From an uncultured Luminiphilus sp. (GTDB lineage: Bacteria > Pseudomonadota > Gammaproteobacteria > Pseudomonadales > Halieaceae), in the NCBI GenBank assembly GCA_905182485.1, contig CAJJBO010000008.1, positions 1 through 43,128 of the forward strand: a DNA stretch of 43,128 bases. Reading direction: 5' to 3'. The stretch's first letter is position 1. The number at the start of each line of letters is the position of its first letter. The notes below the pieces were generated by a model. The model worked only from the letters and a program-made list of their open reading frames with translations, was not told the origin of the DNA and did no database searches. The position numbers were made by a program, and so were the translations under genes. Below, one piece after another: positions 17,742-29,681 of the stretch.

Positions 17742-18620
17742 CTAAGATTGGATGCTAACGATTAAAGCCTGCAACAGATTGGCGAAAGTCGCGGGAGACT
17801 CCTCGTGACCGAGGTGTCCCAATTCAGGAATAAGCAGGGTCCGACAGTGGGTCAAGTACCGTGCTGCCGATGTGCTGCGGCTCGGTGGGATGGTGCGGTC
17901 TCCCTCGCAGGCGGCCAGCCAGATAGTTTGTTGAAGCTCGCTAAGACGACTGAGTAATGGTGGTAAGTCCCAGCTGGCCATCATGCGCAGCGTCCCGGCA
18001 ATATGATCGGGGTCGCTGAGCAAAGTGTCGTAACAGCGCGACATGATGGGGTCGATTGATGATCCGGTGTCGGCCAGCATTGACCCTGTGGCACGCCAGC
18101 GAAGACTCGGCGACGCGAGCGCGCGCGGCAACCATTGACTGCGAGCCAGCCATTTTGCCGCCAAACTAAAAAACGGTGCGGCCACGGAGCCAAAGGGGTT
18201 GAACGCGGGGTTGATGCATAGAATACCGCGCACCGACGCAGGGCCACTGAGCGCGAACTGTGTGGCGAGCGCAGCACCGGCTGAGTGCCCAATAACCCAT
18301 TGTGGTGCGGCATCAAGCTTTTTTAGTAGGGCGCTAAGGTAGTCACTAAATGGCGCTAGCCCGACTCGCTCAGGCGGCAGTAGCGACGAAAATCCTTGGC
18401 CCGGTAGATCCGGTGAGATGACACGAAAATGTGGGGTGAGTAGCGGAGTGATACCGGCAAACGAATGGCTGGATGCTCCGGCGCCATGCAACAACAAGAC
18501 ATCAGGACCTTCGCCAGAGACCTGCACATGGAAATCAATTTCTGATGAACGAATAAATTGGCTGGTTTCCGCCCGCGGCCATGAATGAGCGACGGCCTCC
18601 CAAGCGGCACGAGAGGTCAT
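17742..18620 (-). CDS. bchO: Alpha/beta hydrolase BchO (Mg-chelatase associated)
   Basis: BchO is a conserved alpha/beta-fold hydrolase always linked to the magnesium chelatase genes; its substrate is not established. The 292-residue protein has the oxyanion region LLLHGAGASSHSF, the nucleophile elbow WVIGHSAGAALATQ (GxSxG), and a late histidine in PELGHLGHEE. Its ATG overlaps the bchD stop (ATGA), completing a bchI-bchD-bchO operon. The 189 bp downstream hold the crtI promoter. Confidence 0.9.
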   Translation of the reverse strand: MTSRAAWEAVAHSWPRAETSQFIRSSEIDFHVQVSGEGPDVLLLHGAGASSHSFAGITPLLTPHFRVISPDLPGQGFSSLLPPERVGLAPFSDYLSALLKKLDAAPQWVIGHSAGAALATQFALSGPASVRGILCINPAFNPFGSVAAPFFSLAAKWLARSQWLPRALASPSLRWRATGSMLADTGSSIDPIMSRCYDTLLSDPDHIAGTLRMMASWDLPPLLSRLSELQQTIWLAACEGDRTIPPSRSTSAARYLTHCRTLLIPELGHLGHEESPATFANLLQALIVSIQS

Positions 18621-20359
18621 GTGCTCGCGGCGCGGATGGCGCGGTTAAGTGTTTTCGCATCTGCCTTTGGCAGTGCGATATAAGCTCCACGGAGCGCATC
18701 TGCAAGTTCTTTAGCGCGTGGTTGCGGACGCTGTGCGGTGTCGATAATCAATGCATTAGCGGGACTCATTGACAGTGAGCGAGCGGCGGCAAGCGCGTCT
18801 CGGGTGCCCGCTTCGCGATTGCGCGTGCCATCTCTCGCGACATTAGCGGCACCATCAGTCAGCAGCACATATTGCATGGTTGTTCCCTGTTTCCCTGCTC
18901 GCTCGGCCATGTCGCGTGTGAGATCCAGCGCGGCGGCCATGGGTGTGGCGCCGCCGCCCGGCAGTGCGGCAAGCGTTTTCTTGGCGCGCACCAGGGAGCG
19001 GGTCGGTGGCAGCAGAAGTTCTGCGGTGTCATCGCGAAAAGCGATGAGTGCGACCTGATCCCGTCGGATATAACAGTCAGCAAGCAGTAATTCGACAGCG
19101 CCCTTTGCCTCCGCCAGCCTTTGTAAGGCTGCAGACCCCGAAGCATCTACAACAAACAGCGTTAAGGTCTCGCGGTGCTGCAGAAATCGGGTCAGGTGGA
19201 TGTCTTCGCGTTTGATCTGGAGGCGGCGCGGCGCGGTTTGATCACTTTGCTCGCGCCGACGGAGCGGTTGCCAAGGGGCAGCTGCACGTAAGGTGGCTAG
19301 AATGTTGACGCGGCCCCCTCGTCGGTGATCGCCGCGAAAAGTACCCGTCGGCCGACCGCGGTTTTGGTGTCGATGTTGGGCGCCAGCGGTGCCAGTGCTG
19401 CTTTGTCGCAGACGTGCTGCTTGAGTTTGCAGCTTTTCCAACAGGCCCTCCGGTAACTGTGCCAGCGCCGCTTCGAGTAAACGCTCCTCCTCGGGCGGTG
19501 ATTGCTCGGTCATCGGCGGCGGCTCGGTGTCGTCAGTTTGCTCTGGCTCACGCTCTGGCTCGGGTGGAGGTTCCGCCATCTCTGGGATTTGCTGCGCCCT
19601 AGGCAATAGACAGAGTCGCAATGCGAGCGCTACCTCCTCTTCTTCTACGGCTTGTTTTTGCTTGAGCGCCGCCGCCGCACGAGCCACTTTGACTGCAGCC
19701 AGGGTCGAGCGAGGTGAATCAATCCCTAGAGATAGAGCCAGTGATGCCAATGCTGACAAGTGCTCATCGCTCATGATGACAGAGCCTACGTTTGCAAGTG
19801 CCCGCTCTACATCGCTGCGCTTGAAGCACTCATCGTCAACGTCATGAATGCCCAGCGTTGTCATGTCTAGCGACAGGCCGAGGCGGTCGGTGAGCGCGGC
19901 ATGAGCCCATTCATCCTCTGTGCCTTCGTCGGTCGCTATCAGTGTGATGCGAGCAGCCGTTTTTGTTTCGATACCGTCGCGCGCGATCGCGATGAGGCCA
20001 TCATCTAGTGCAGCACAGAGATAGTGCACCGTGTTTCGTGGCAACCGCTCCGCCATGGCGGCGATGACCACCTGCTTGTCGCACTCTCCCAGCAGGCCGG
20101 TTTCAGAAATCGGTTTGCCATGCTGAAGTGTGGCGCTCAGATCGATGCCGCCAAGCAATCGCCCTTCGGTGATATTGGCAGGGATTTTGCGCAGATGCAT
20201 TTGCCCAGATAGTTGCCGGACGCGATCAAGCCAATAATCTCTGACCGGGCCTGGCGGTGCACGGAGGTGCAGGCCGCCGAGTTTGGGGCCGATCAGGGAG
20301 AGGAGTGCGGCAGCCCACTCAGCGTCCGCCCAGAGTGACGTTGTTTCAGTTGGCACCAT
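18617..20359 (-). CDS. bchD: Magnesium chelatase subunit D
   Basis: BchD forms a two-ring complex with BchI that drives ATP-dependent Mg insertion into protoporphyrin IX by BchH. From the chosen start the protein has 580 residues: an N-terminal AAA-like region without a good P-loop, a proline/acid-rich linker (AEPPPEPEREPEQTDDTEP) and a C-terminal von Willebrand A domain with the MIDAS motif VVDASGSAA. The ATG at 20359 (MVPTETTSLW) overlaps the end of bchI by 14 bp; an ATG two codons earlier is equally possible. The gene is intact. bchH is not in the window. Confidence 0.95.
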   Translation of the reverse strand: MVPTETTSLWADAEWAAALLSLIGPKLGGLHLRAPPGPVRDYWLDRVRQLSGQMHLRKIPANITEGRLLGGIDLSATLQHGKPISETGLLGECDKQVVIAAMAERLPRNTVHYLCAALDDGLIAIARDGIETKTAARITLIATDEGTEDEWAHAALTDRLGLSLDMTTLGIHDVDDECFKRSDVERALANVGSVIMSDEHLSALASLALSLGIDSPRSTLAAVKVARAAAALKQKQAVEEEEVALALRLCLLPRAQQIPEMAEPPPEPEREPEQTDDTEPPPMTEQSPPEEERLLEAALAQLPEGLLEKLQTQAARLRQSSTGTAGAQHRHQNRGRPTGTFRGDHRRGGRVNILATLRAAAPWQPLRRREQSDQTAPRRLQIKREDIHLTRFLQHRETLTLFVVDASGSAALQRLAEAKGAVELLLADCYIRRDQVALIAFRDDTAELLLPPTRSLVRAKKTLAALPGGGATPMAAALDLTRDMAERAGKQGTTMQYVLLTDGAANVARDGTRNREAGTRDALAAARSLSMSPANALIIDTAQRPQPRAKELADALRGAYIALPKADAKTLNRAIRAAST

Positions 20360-21389
20360 CGTCATCGTTATTAGTGAACAGCTCGGTAATGACGCGTTCG
20401 ACACGGATATCTGCGCTGGACTCATCCAATGGGTCGCGTCGCAGCCGGTGGCGGAGCACGGAGGGGGCGATGATCTTTAAGTGGTCTAGGGTCACCGCGG
20501 CTTTGCCTTCGAATGCTGCCAAAGCACGTGCACTGCGGACCAGCGTTAGCTCGCCGCGCAAACCGTCGGTGCCCAGAGCTAGGCACAATTTGGCTGCAGT
20601 CTCGAGCAGGACTGCCGGTGTATCGATAGTATCCAGTGCATCCCGAGCGGTTTGAATTTTTCGTCTTAGCGCGCTCTCTTTGCGCGCCCATTTTTTGCGG
20701 AAGACACTGCGATCCTGATCGAATGCCTCTCGTGAGCGAATAATGTTGACGCGAGTGGCCACGTCCCTAGGAGTCCGGACATCAACGGACAGCCCAAACC
20801 GATCCTGAAGTTGGGGGCGCAGCTCGCCCTCTTCGGGGTTGCCGCTACCGACCAGCACGAACTGAGCCGGGTGCCGAATGCTCAGGCCTTCACGTTCGAC
20901 TACGTTTTCGCCCGAAGCCGCGACATCCAGCAACGAATCGACGATATGATCCTCCAGCAGATTAACCTCGTCGACATAAAGAAATCCTCGATTGGCCTGA
21001 GCCAGCAGCCCAGGCTGAAAAACTTTCTCGCCGTTCACAAGGGCGCGCTCGATATCCAGTGCGCCTACAACGCGGTCTTCGGTTGATCCCAGCGGAAGAT
21101 CTACCACAGGTATGGTGATGTATTTTGTATCAGCTATTACTTTCGAGCTAGCGCAGGCGGCACACAATTGTTCCTTGGGGGCGTTTGGATCACATTGATA
21201 AGCGCATCCGCTGACTACGGCAATTTTAGGGAGCAGCGCGGCGAGTGCGCGAATGGTGGTGGACTTGCCTGTGCCGCGTTCGCCGAGTACCAAAACGCCC
21301 CCAATGCCCGGGTCAACGGCGGCAATCGTCAGTGCCCGTTTCATATCATCTTGACTGACGATAGCGGTGAATGGATACGCGGTGCTCAT
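20346..21389 (-). CDS. bchI: Magnesium chelatase ATPase subunit I
   Basis: BchI is the AAA+ motor of magnesium chelatase. The 347-residue protein has the Walker A motif LVLGERGTGKSTTIRAL, Walker B GFLYVDEVNLL, and the sensor region FVLVGSGNPEEGELRPQLQDRFG. The reading frame is open back to 21479, but I choose ATG 21389 (MSTAYPFTAIV) because TGAGGAC precedes it and the family starts there. First gene of bchIDO, divergent from the hydrolase at 21521. I see no TGT-N12-ACA site in the 131 bp between them. Confidence 0.95.
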   Translation of the reverse strand: MSTAYPFTAIVSQDDMKRALTIAAVDPGIGGVLVLGERGTGKSTTIRALAALLPKIAVVSGCAYQCDPNAPKEQLCAACASSKVIADTKYITIPVVDLPLGSTEDRVVGALDIERALVNGEKVFQPGLLAQANRGFLYVDEVNLLEDHIVDSLLDVAASGENVVEREGLSIRHPAQFVLVGSGNPEEGELRPQLQDRFGLSVDVRTPRDVATRVNIIRSREAFDQDRSVFRKKWARKESALRRKIQTARDALDTIDTPAVLLETAAKLCLALGTDGLRGELTLVRSARALAAFEGKAAVTLDHLKIIAPSVLRHRLRRDPLDESSADIRVERVITELFTNNDDDGAN

Positions 21390-21520
21390 GTGTGTCCTCA
21401 GTGACTGCGGCGGCGGCTGTATGTTAGGCCTCGATTCCAGAAATGTGAAAAAGAAGCTATCCGGGCGAGTGTCCCGCAATTTATACTATTTGGCTCTCAA
21501 TTGTCAGTGATGGTTATATC

Positions 21521-22447
21521 ATGGCCAAGCCGCTCATGCCTGCCTTGGATGCGGAACAATTCGCTGTCTCACTGGATGCAAACGTGACAATGCGCGGGTA
21601 TCGAGGGGAGGTCTCTGAAGGCACTCCATTGGTGCTGCTGCACAGTATCAACGCGGCGCCTAGTGCGATGGAAATTCGCCCTTTATTTGAGCATTACCGC
21701 GATAAGCGTCCGGTGATGGCGCCCGATTTACCGGGTTTTGGCCTCTCTGATCGCCCCGCGGTATCGTACTCGAGCGTGCAGTATGCGCAGTGGATCGCAG
21801 AATGGCTGAAAGCGTTTCACAGTCCCCCTGATGTTGTCGCGCTCTCGCTAACGGGCGAGTTTGTGGCCCGCGCTATCTTGGATCAGGGCACCCGCATTCG
21901 CAGTCTGACATTGATTTCGCCCACAGGAATGGGAACGGCGAGTCCGCCCTCGTTACCGAGCGGTTCCCGCCTTGATCGCGTGTTGAATTCGCCTTGGGTG
22001 GGGAAGTCGCTGTTCCGGGCCTTAACCACTAAGGCGAGTATCCGCTGGTTTTTAAATAAGGCGTTTGTCGGTCCAACGCCTGAGTATCTCGTGCAGTATG
22101 CATGGGAGACAACTCGGCAACCTGGCGCTCATCTCGTACCCCTCAAGTTTTTGACTTTTAGGCTGTTCACTGAACAGGCGATGTCCCGCTTGTATAGTCG
22201 GCTAACATTGCCGTGTTTGGTGCTCTATGACGACGATCCCAATATTGGCTTTGAACGTCTATCTGAATTGGCCGATGCCAATGATCAATGGACGATTAAA
22301 CGGCTTGTCCCGAGCATGGGTTTACCCCACTGGGAATTGCCCGCCGACACGATCAAAGCGCTGGATGATTTTTGGGGACTGTCGGCCCAAGACGCGGCGC
22401 TATCGGATGATGTCGCTGAGCAGAGTGCGCGCCGCGAGTCTGCCTGA
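21521..22447 (+). CDS. Alpha/beta hydrolase in the photosynthesis cluster
   Basis: A 308-residue alpha/beta-fold hydrolase, second of its type in the cluster and distinct from BchO. It has VLLHSINAAPSAMEIRPLFE near residue 38, PDLPGFGLSDRP near 72, and the nucleophile elbow ALSLTGEFVARA near 107. The elbow keeps the serine but replaces both flanking glycines of GxSxG (A-L-S-L-T). A likely acid is in YDDDPN and a histidine in GLPHWELP. The tail after LDDFW is polar and overlaps the 3' end of crtD by 48 bp. Substrate unknown; a role in pigment or carotenoid ester metabolism is a guess from position. Confidence 0.8.
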   Translation: MAKPLMPALDAEQFAVSLDANVTMRGYRGEVSEGTPLVLLHSINAAPSAMEIRPLFEHYRDKRPVMAPDLPGFGLSDRPAVSYSSVQYAQWIAEWLKAFHSPPDVVALSLTGEFVARAILDQGTRIRSLTLISPTGMGTASPPSLPSGSRLDRVLNSPWVGKSLFRALTTKASIRWFLNKAFVGPTPEYLVQYAWETTRQPGAHLVPLKFLTFRLFTEQAMSRLYSRLTLPCLVLYDDDPNIGFERLSELADANDQWTIKRLVPSMGLPHWELPADTIKALDDFWGLSAQDAALSDDVAEQSARRESA

Positions 22448-23902
22448 GAGTGTGGCCATCGGCACGCCAGGGCCAGGGTGAACACTACCGCCCGATAGAT
22501 AGAGGCCTTTCAAACGACTGCGAGCACCTGACCGAGTAAAGCTAGACCAAATACCATGCGACGCGCCGCCATAGAGCGAGCCGCCACTCCCGGGAAAGCG
22601 GCGATGCCAGTCAGTTGGCGTGGTCGCAACACAGTCATCGTCACCAAAGCTGAGCGTTAATCCGCAGCGGTCGAGTACAGCGAGGGCGTTGTCTCGGATG
22701 TGATTGACCTCATCTGTCGACCACGTCTGTTTGTCCCCATTGGCAGGCGCATTAACCAACATGAGTAGTCGCTCTGCCGCATTACGTTTTCCAGTAGGGC
22801 CACGATCTTGTGCACACACATAAACGGTGGGTTTCGTGGGAACGTTACCGTCTTCAAAAATAGTATTAAATTCGCTGGGGTAGTTCGATTCGAAAAAGAC
22901 GTTGTGGTGATCGAGGTCAAAGCCAGACGACTGACCCTTGATGCACCAGGTGAAGGCAGACAGTGCGCGCTGGTTGCTTGGCCGCAGCGTGACGGCAGAG
23001 GCAGCCGATTCTCCAAGTTGACCGGTAGCAATGGCTTGCGTGTCGCCGTTAAAGATCACGGCGTCAGCTGTTAAGACAGTCCCATCGTCTAATCGCACGC
23101 CCACCGCTTTTCTATTTTTCACCAAGACTTCATTCACGTGGGTATTGAGGTGCAGGTCGACGCCCAGTTCCTGACCTAGGTCAGCCATTGCCTTGGCAAG
23201 CCGATGCATACCGCCATCCACTAACCAAACGCCGTCTAATTCGACATGCGCAATCAGCATTAAGGTGGCCGGTGTACTGAGTGGCGAGGATCCTACGTAG
23301 GTGGCGTAGCGCCCGAATAATTGTTGCAGTCGTTCGTCTGAAAAAAAGCCGCCCAGTGCGCGCCATAGATCGGGTGATGGCCGCGCTGCGAGTAACGAGC
23401 TGGGGGGGTGCTGACGCAATACGCGGCCAACCAGTGACAGTGGATTGGGTTTAGTTGCCGACATGAAAGTGGAAGACAGTGCGTTATGAATCTTTTCACT
23501 CTGCGCGTAGAAGCGATCGAAGCCGGCTGCATTATCACTGCCCGCGAACTGCGCTATTGACTGTCGCGACTGTTCGCGGTCTGGATATAGATCCAACAGA
23601 CCGCCATCGGTCCAAGCGTGACGCGCAATGACAGTGCTGTCGAGTAGCGTGAGGCGCTCGCTGAGCGAGGTGCCGGCATCCTCGAAGAGCTGTTCAAACA
23701 CCGACCGCATGGTGAGTACCGTGGGGCCGCCGTCAACGCTAACGTCATCGACCTCACGGGTATGCATCTTACCGCCGGGTGTGGCAGCGCGCTCGAGTAG
23801 GGTGACACGCACCCCAGCCAGCGCTACGTCGATGCTGGCTGATAAGCCCCCCGCACCGGCACCAATGATGATCACATGCCGCTGGGTCACACCATGTTCC
23901 AT
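22400..23902 (-). CDS. crtD: Hydroxyneurosporene/methoxyneurosporene desaturase CrtD
   Basis: CrtD is the FAD-dependent C3,4-desaturase of the spheroidene/spirilloxanthin pathway, related to CrtI. From ATG 23902 the protein has 500 residues, starting MEHGVTQRHVIIIGAGAGGL, with the FAD motif at once after the start, EVDDVSVDGGPTVLTMRSVF as expected for CrtD, and the C-terminal LYLSGGSVHPGPGVPMATLS. The open frame reaches back to 24073, but that part overlaps the upstream gene in another frame. The start overlaps the DUF2306-like gene by 16 bp. With CrtC broken in this window its usual 1-hydroxy substrates may be absent. Confidence 0.92.
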   Translation of the reverse strand: MEHGVTQRHVIIIGAGAGGLSASIDVALAGVRVTLLERAATPGGKMHTREVDDVSVDGGPTVLTMRSVFEQLFEDAGTSLSERLTLLDSTVIARHAWTDGGLLDLYPDREQSRQSIAQFAGSDNAAGFDRFYAQSEKIHNALSSTFMSATKPNPLSLVGRVLRQHPPSSLLAARPSPDLWRALGGFFSDERLQQLFGRYATYVGSSPLSTPATLMLIAHVELDGVWLVDGGMHRLAKAMADLGQELGVDLHLNTHVNEVLVKNRKAVGVRLDDGTVLTADAVIFNGDTQAIATGQLGESAASAVTLRPSNQRALSAFTWCIKGQSSGFDLDHHNVFFESNYPSEFNTIFEDGNVPTKPTVYVCAQDRGPTGKRNAAERLLMLVNAPANGDKQTWSTDEVNHIRDNALAVLDRCGLTLSFGDDDCVATTPTDWHRRFPGSGGSLYGGASHGIWSSFTRSGARSRLKGLYLSGGSVHPGPGVPMATLSGRLAARTLLSDIIR

Positions 23903-24633
23903 TTGCGAGAGGCTGGTCGCGTGACCGCTCTCTGGTGATAAATAATTAACGCTAAGCCGACGACTAATGGCACCGCCCACAGCCCGGGTTGCAGTGCGAG
24001 CTCTGGTAATAAACGAACCGCACCAAAGGCGAAGAAAGCGGTGTAGACAGAAATACCCGCCCCGACCAAGCACTTGATATGCTCTTTAATGCGGTCAGTG
24101 GGCAGCGGGTGCGGCTTATAAATAAACCATAAGTTAGTGGCAACCGTCGCAAAGCCCACCATCGAAATACCCATCATCATGGGCTCGGTTTCGGTGGCGC
24201 CGCGGACAAAACAGTTGGTAGACGCAACACTTAGTAGCACCTGTGAGAGCAGATTATGCCAGGCACGATTGGCTAAATGATTGCGTTTATTGCGAAGGCA
24301 TAACCAGCCTTGCCATGCAAGGTTCACTGTTAGCGTGGCGAGATAAAGCATCATCCAGCCAAAAATATTACTGATGGCTCTTGGGTCGGCAAAGACCGGA
24401 TGATTTGCAAGATGCGGATGCGTACCGATGGGGTCTGAGAGGGTCGTCAGGCTAATAGCCACTGCCGTAAAGCCCGTGACGATCATGGTTTGCACAAACA
24501 ATGTACCCGCCCGGCGGTGCAGCTGCCCGCCCTTTCGGCCCGCGATGGGGATCCAAATGACAATCAGGCCAATAGCCCCGGTGAGGATGTGTAATCCAAC
24601 TAGCCATTCAAACAGCGTGTGGGTCGACACCAT
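23887..24633 (-). CDS. DUF2306-like multi-pass membrane protein
   Basis: A 248-residue protein with about seven hydrophobic segments. The first region, LHILTGAIGLIVIWIP followed by GGQLHRRAGTLFVQTMIVTG, matches the H-x5-G...LHRR-x-G pattern of DUF2306, a membrane family without a settled function. ATG 24633 is preceded by GGAGGGGGGG; the frame is open 17 residues further but lacks a better start. It overlaps crtD by 16 bp and is divergent, 35 bp away, from the cytochrome P450. Coupled to crtD, so a part in carotenoid modification or membrane placement is plausible but unproven. Confidence 0.75.
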   Translation of the reverse strand: MVSTHTLFEWLVGLHILTGAIGLIVIWIPIAGRKGGQLHRRAGTLFVQTMIVTGFTAVAISLTTLSDPIGTHPHLANHPVFADPRAISNIFGWMMLYLATLTVNLAWQGWLCLRNKRNHLANRAWHNLLSQVLLSVASTNCFVRGATETEPMMMGISMVGFATVATNLWFIYKPHPLPTDRIKEHIKCLVGAGISVYTAFFAFGAVRLLPELALQPGLWAVPLVVGLALIIYHQRAVTRPASRKWNMV

Positions 24634-24668
24634 TACACCCCCCCTCCATACTGTGCTGAGAAACTGGG

Positions 24669-26042
24669 ATGTGTGTGATGGCAACGGATAATTTGTATAT
24701 ACCCCCCAAGCCCCTGTCGCTCTGGTCTGTTGTGGCGCTGGCGCGTGTGCTGTGGAAAGGGGACGGCAATTTGCTTGAGTTGCTGCCGGCTGCGGCTTAC
24801 CGTTTTGATGTTGGCAACCTTGGCTACTCGCGCCGTTCCACCGTGTTGTTCAATGATCCCGATACGGTCCGCGAGATTATGCGCGATGCAGAAGGCGTTT
24901 TCCCGAAAAGTGATTTGATGGTGAGCGCGCTGGAGCACTTGATTGGCGACAGTATTTTTGTCACTGATGGAGCGCGCTGGAAGCGGCAGCGGGCGATGAT
25001 CGATCCGGCCTTTTCTCATATGCGCATCAGTCACGCCTTCACGGCGATGCAGTCCGCAGTGGATGAGCACTTGATGTCGTTGCGCGACAAGGCAAACTCG
25101 GGAGAGGTGTTTTCGCTGGACTTGGCCATGAGTCATCTGACAGCGGACATTATTTGCCGGACCGTCTTCTCGACGCCATTGCAGTCGGGGGTGGCGGTTG
25201 ATGTGTTCGAAGATTTTACGTTGTTCGAAAAGTCGGCGGTTCAAGTCGATGTGTTGCGCTTGATTTTCAAGCCGGCGTGGAGTGAGTTCCCCCAACCGCC
25301 CGAAGTGCTCAATGCCTGCGAGCGTATCCGACATCATCTTGGTGTATTGGTCGACTCCCATCTCGACGATCCCAGCGGTTTTGACGACATCGCCAGCAGC
25401 GTGATTGCCGCTCATGATCGTGACACGGGTGAGCCGTTTTCTCGCAAGGAATTGATTGATCAATTGGGTGTGTTTTTTTTGGCGGGTCACGAGACAACGG
25501 CCAGCGTGCTGACTTGGGCTTTTTACGTGTTGGCCGATCAACCGCAGTGGAGAGAGCGTTTGCGGGACGAAATTGGGCAGGTTGTGGGTGAGGGCCGAAT
25601 GACCTTCGAGCACACCCGACAATTGCCTCTGACCAAGGCCTTTTTCAAAGAAACATTGCGGTTGTACCCGCCGATCACTTTTATGCCCCGAGTGGCCACG
25701 CGAGAGACCACCATTGGCGGCCGCCGATTGCGCAAAGGTGCGTTGGTGATGGTGGCGCCTTGGACGCTGCATCGCCATGCCAAATGGTGGGCTGACCCTC
25801 ATGCCTTCCGGCCTGAACGGTTTCTGCCCGAGCATGAAAAAGAGCTGGTGCAAGGTGCTTACATCCCGTTTGGGCAAGGACCACATACCTGCGTGGGTGC
25901 TGGATTTGCACAAACTGAGAGTGTCCTGATCTTGGCCGAGTAAGGAACTGGACATTGGCGCCGGGTCGGACACGGTATTGGGCGACCTGTCCTTCGATCC
26001 AAATGGAGCTTAAGCGGTTGATGTTGGTCACCGCTCGCTGTG
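24669..26042 (+). CDS. Cytochrome P450 (C-terminus disrupted by indels)
   Basis: A P450 monooxygenase with all core signatures: I-helix FFLAGHETTASVLTW, K-helix ExxR in KETLRLYPP, PERF-type meander FRPERFLPE, and the haem-thiolate loop IPFGQGPHTCVGAGFA. The open frame stops at 25943, about 40 residues before a normal end. The next bases read in other frames as VRNWTLAPG, then DTVLGDLSFDPNGA, then LMLVTAR, which together resemble a P450 C-terminus, so two or three indels lie between 25940 and 26020. The end given is approximate. It is divergent from DUF2306-crtD and could hydroxylate or ketolate a carotenoid; substrate unknown. Start may be ATG 24669 or 24678. Confidence 0.82.
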
Positions 26043-27205
26043 ACACCTTGGTCTGCCTCGTCTCGTGTTTCAAACCAGTGCCACGCAATATCACGTTGAC
26101 TGGCGTCCCCCAAAGAAATCCGCTCTTTAAATGAGGTCCAGATCAGCTCCCAGCTCAGTGGCGTCATCAGTAAAAAGGGGAGAGGGTCTCGCCAAGACCA
26201 CACCACATCACGCGATAGAAAAAAGTCTCTGAGGCAACGGATCAGCTCGGTAATACGCAGCCGAAACAGATATTTATAGGCTTCTGTTAAAGTTGAATAG
26301 CCCCATTGAGCGCGCTTACCTGCGGCGCTGATTGCCACGGGGCCTTGCGGCAAATCCAGTGCTGCGCCCCCTATCCAAGCTTCATCCATGAAGTGAATGC
26401 CGCTACTTAATCTTGGGTTGCACTCGATACCCCAAGGAATACCCGCGCGATCGAGAATAAAGTCGAAGCTAATGAATCCGGTTGTGCTGGTATTGGCGAG
26501 GAACTGATCGATCCATTGCCGAACAGAAAAAGGGGTGGCTGCAGATTGAAAGCCGACGGCCACCGTTCCGCTATAGGTAGTGCCGCGATAGCTGGCGGTT
26601 TCGAGTGCGACGCCGTCCTTTACCCAGCTCAGGGTGCACAAGTGACTGCCCTCTACCTTGCGTTGCAGCAGCATGTCGGCTGACGCGGGGGGGAGTGCGC
26701 TGCCGCGGCGGATAAAAGAGACCTCAGTACCCGAGCAACCTCTCCGTGGTTTGAGCACACAGTCTGCTTGCCTGATCAGTGCGCGGGTATCAGGATCAGT
26801 TGCCACGTAGACCGAGGGTGCTGTGACGCCTCGGTTAATGGCATGAGCTACAAAATCCAGTTTGTCATGCCATTGATCTAACCATTGCGCTGATGGCCCG
26901 ACGTAGCGGACCTTTTCGGGTAGCAGGGTCGCGAGATTACCAACGTGGCAAATTTCCTCCGAAACGGGAATGACATCGGTCACATGCTCGGTTTCGATAA
27001 TCGCGAGCAACTCTGTTTGCCACGCAAGGAGATCCTCGTTGGGCGCAGTGACCCGATAGCTTTTGGCGACGGCGCGACTGACCGAGCAGATATGCCGTTT
27101 CAGAGGGTCCGCCACAATAACCCGAGCCCCTTGGCGATGCAGTCCTCGGGCGAGTGTGAGTGCCTTTGGAAAGCGTCCCAATGTCAGTAGCACTGTTCTG
27201 TCCAT
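25859..27205 (-). CDS. ATP-grasp family protein (3' end uncertain)
   Basis: The first 330 residues or so read as an ATP-grasp enzyme of the carbamoyl-phosphate-synthase-like type, which forms acyl-phosphate intermediates for ligation. An N-terminal Rossmann-like part begins TVLLTLGRFPKALTLARGLH and includes IPVSEEICHVGNLA. The ATP-binding part has VLKPRRGCSGTEVSFIRRG, and the metal-binding loop FISFDFILDRAGIPWGIECN with PRLSSG. After about residue 375 (RDIAWHWFETRDEA) the sequence turns into the complement of the P450 3' end and no longer looks natural, so the true stop is probably near 26050 and an indel has extended the frame. Tail-to-tail with the P450. Substrates unknown. Confidence 0.72.
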   Translation of the reverse strand: MDRTVLLTLGRFPKALTLARGLHRQGARVIVADPLKRHICSVSRAVAKSYRVTAPNEDLLAWQTELLAIIETEHVTDVIPVSEEICHVGNLATLLPEKVRYVGPSAQWLDQWHDKLDFVAHAINRGVTAPSVYVATDPDTRALIRQADCVLKPRRGCSGTEVSFIRRGSALPPASADMLLQRKVEGSHLCTLSWVKDGVALETASYRGTTYSGTVAVGFQSAATPFSVRQWIDQFLANTSTTGFISFDFILDRAGIPWGIECNPRLSSGIHFMDEAWIGGAALDLPQGPVAISAAGKRAQWGYSTLTEAYKYLFRLRITELIRCLRDFFLSRDVVWSWRDPLPFLLMTPLSWELIWTSFKERISLGDASQRDIAWHWFETRDEADQGVTASGDQHQPLKLHLDRRTGRPIPCPTRRQCPVPYSAKIRTLSVCANPAPTQVCGPCPNGM

Positions 27206-29561
<2,356 letters not shown>

Positions 29562-29681
29562 TCAATGCGGCAATGCGAGCAGGAAACGCCGCATTTGTAA
29601 GGTAAATGTGACAATCGTGCTCGGCGCGGGATCTGCCCGCGCACCGATTGTCGAGAGACGAATAGAATAGGAAAAGCGCAC

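Noticed and set aside
24633..25973. 446-aa minus-strand open frame opposite the P450
   Set aside because: It lies wholly antisense to a clear P450 with all family motifs; its translation is histidine/arginine-rich and matches nothing. A GC-rich shadow frame.
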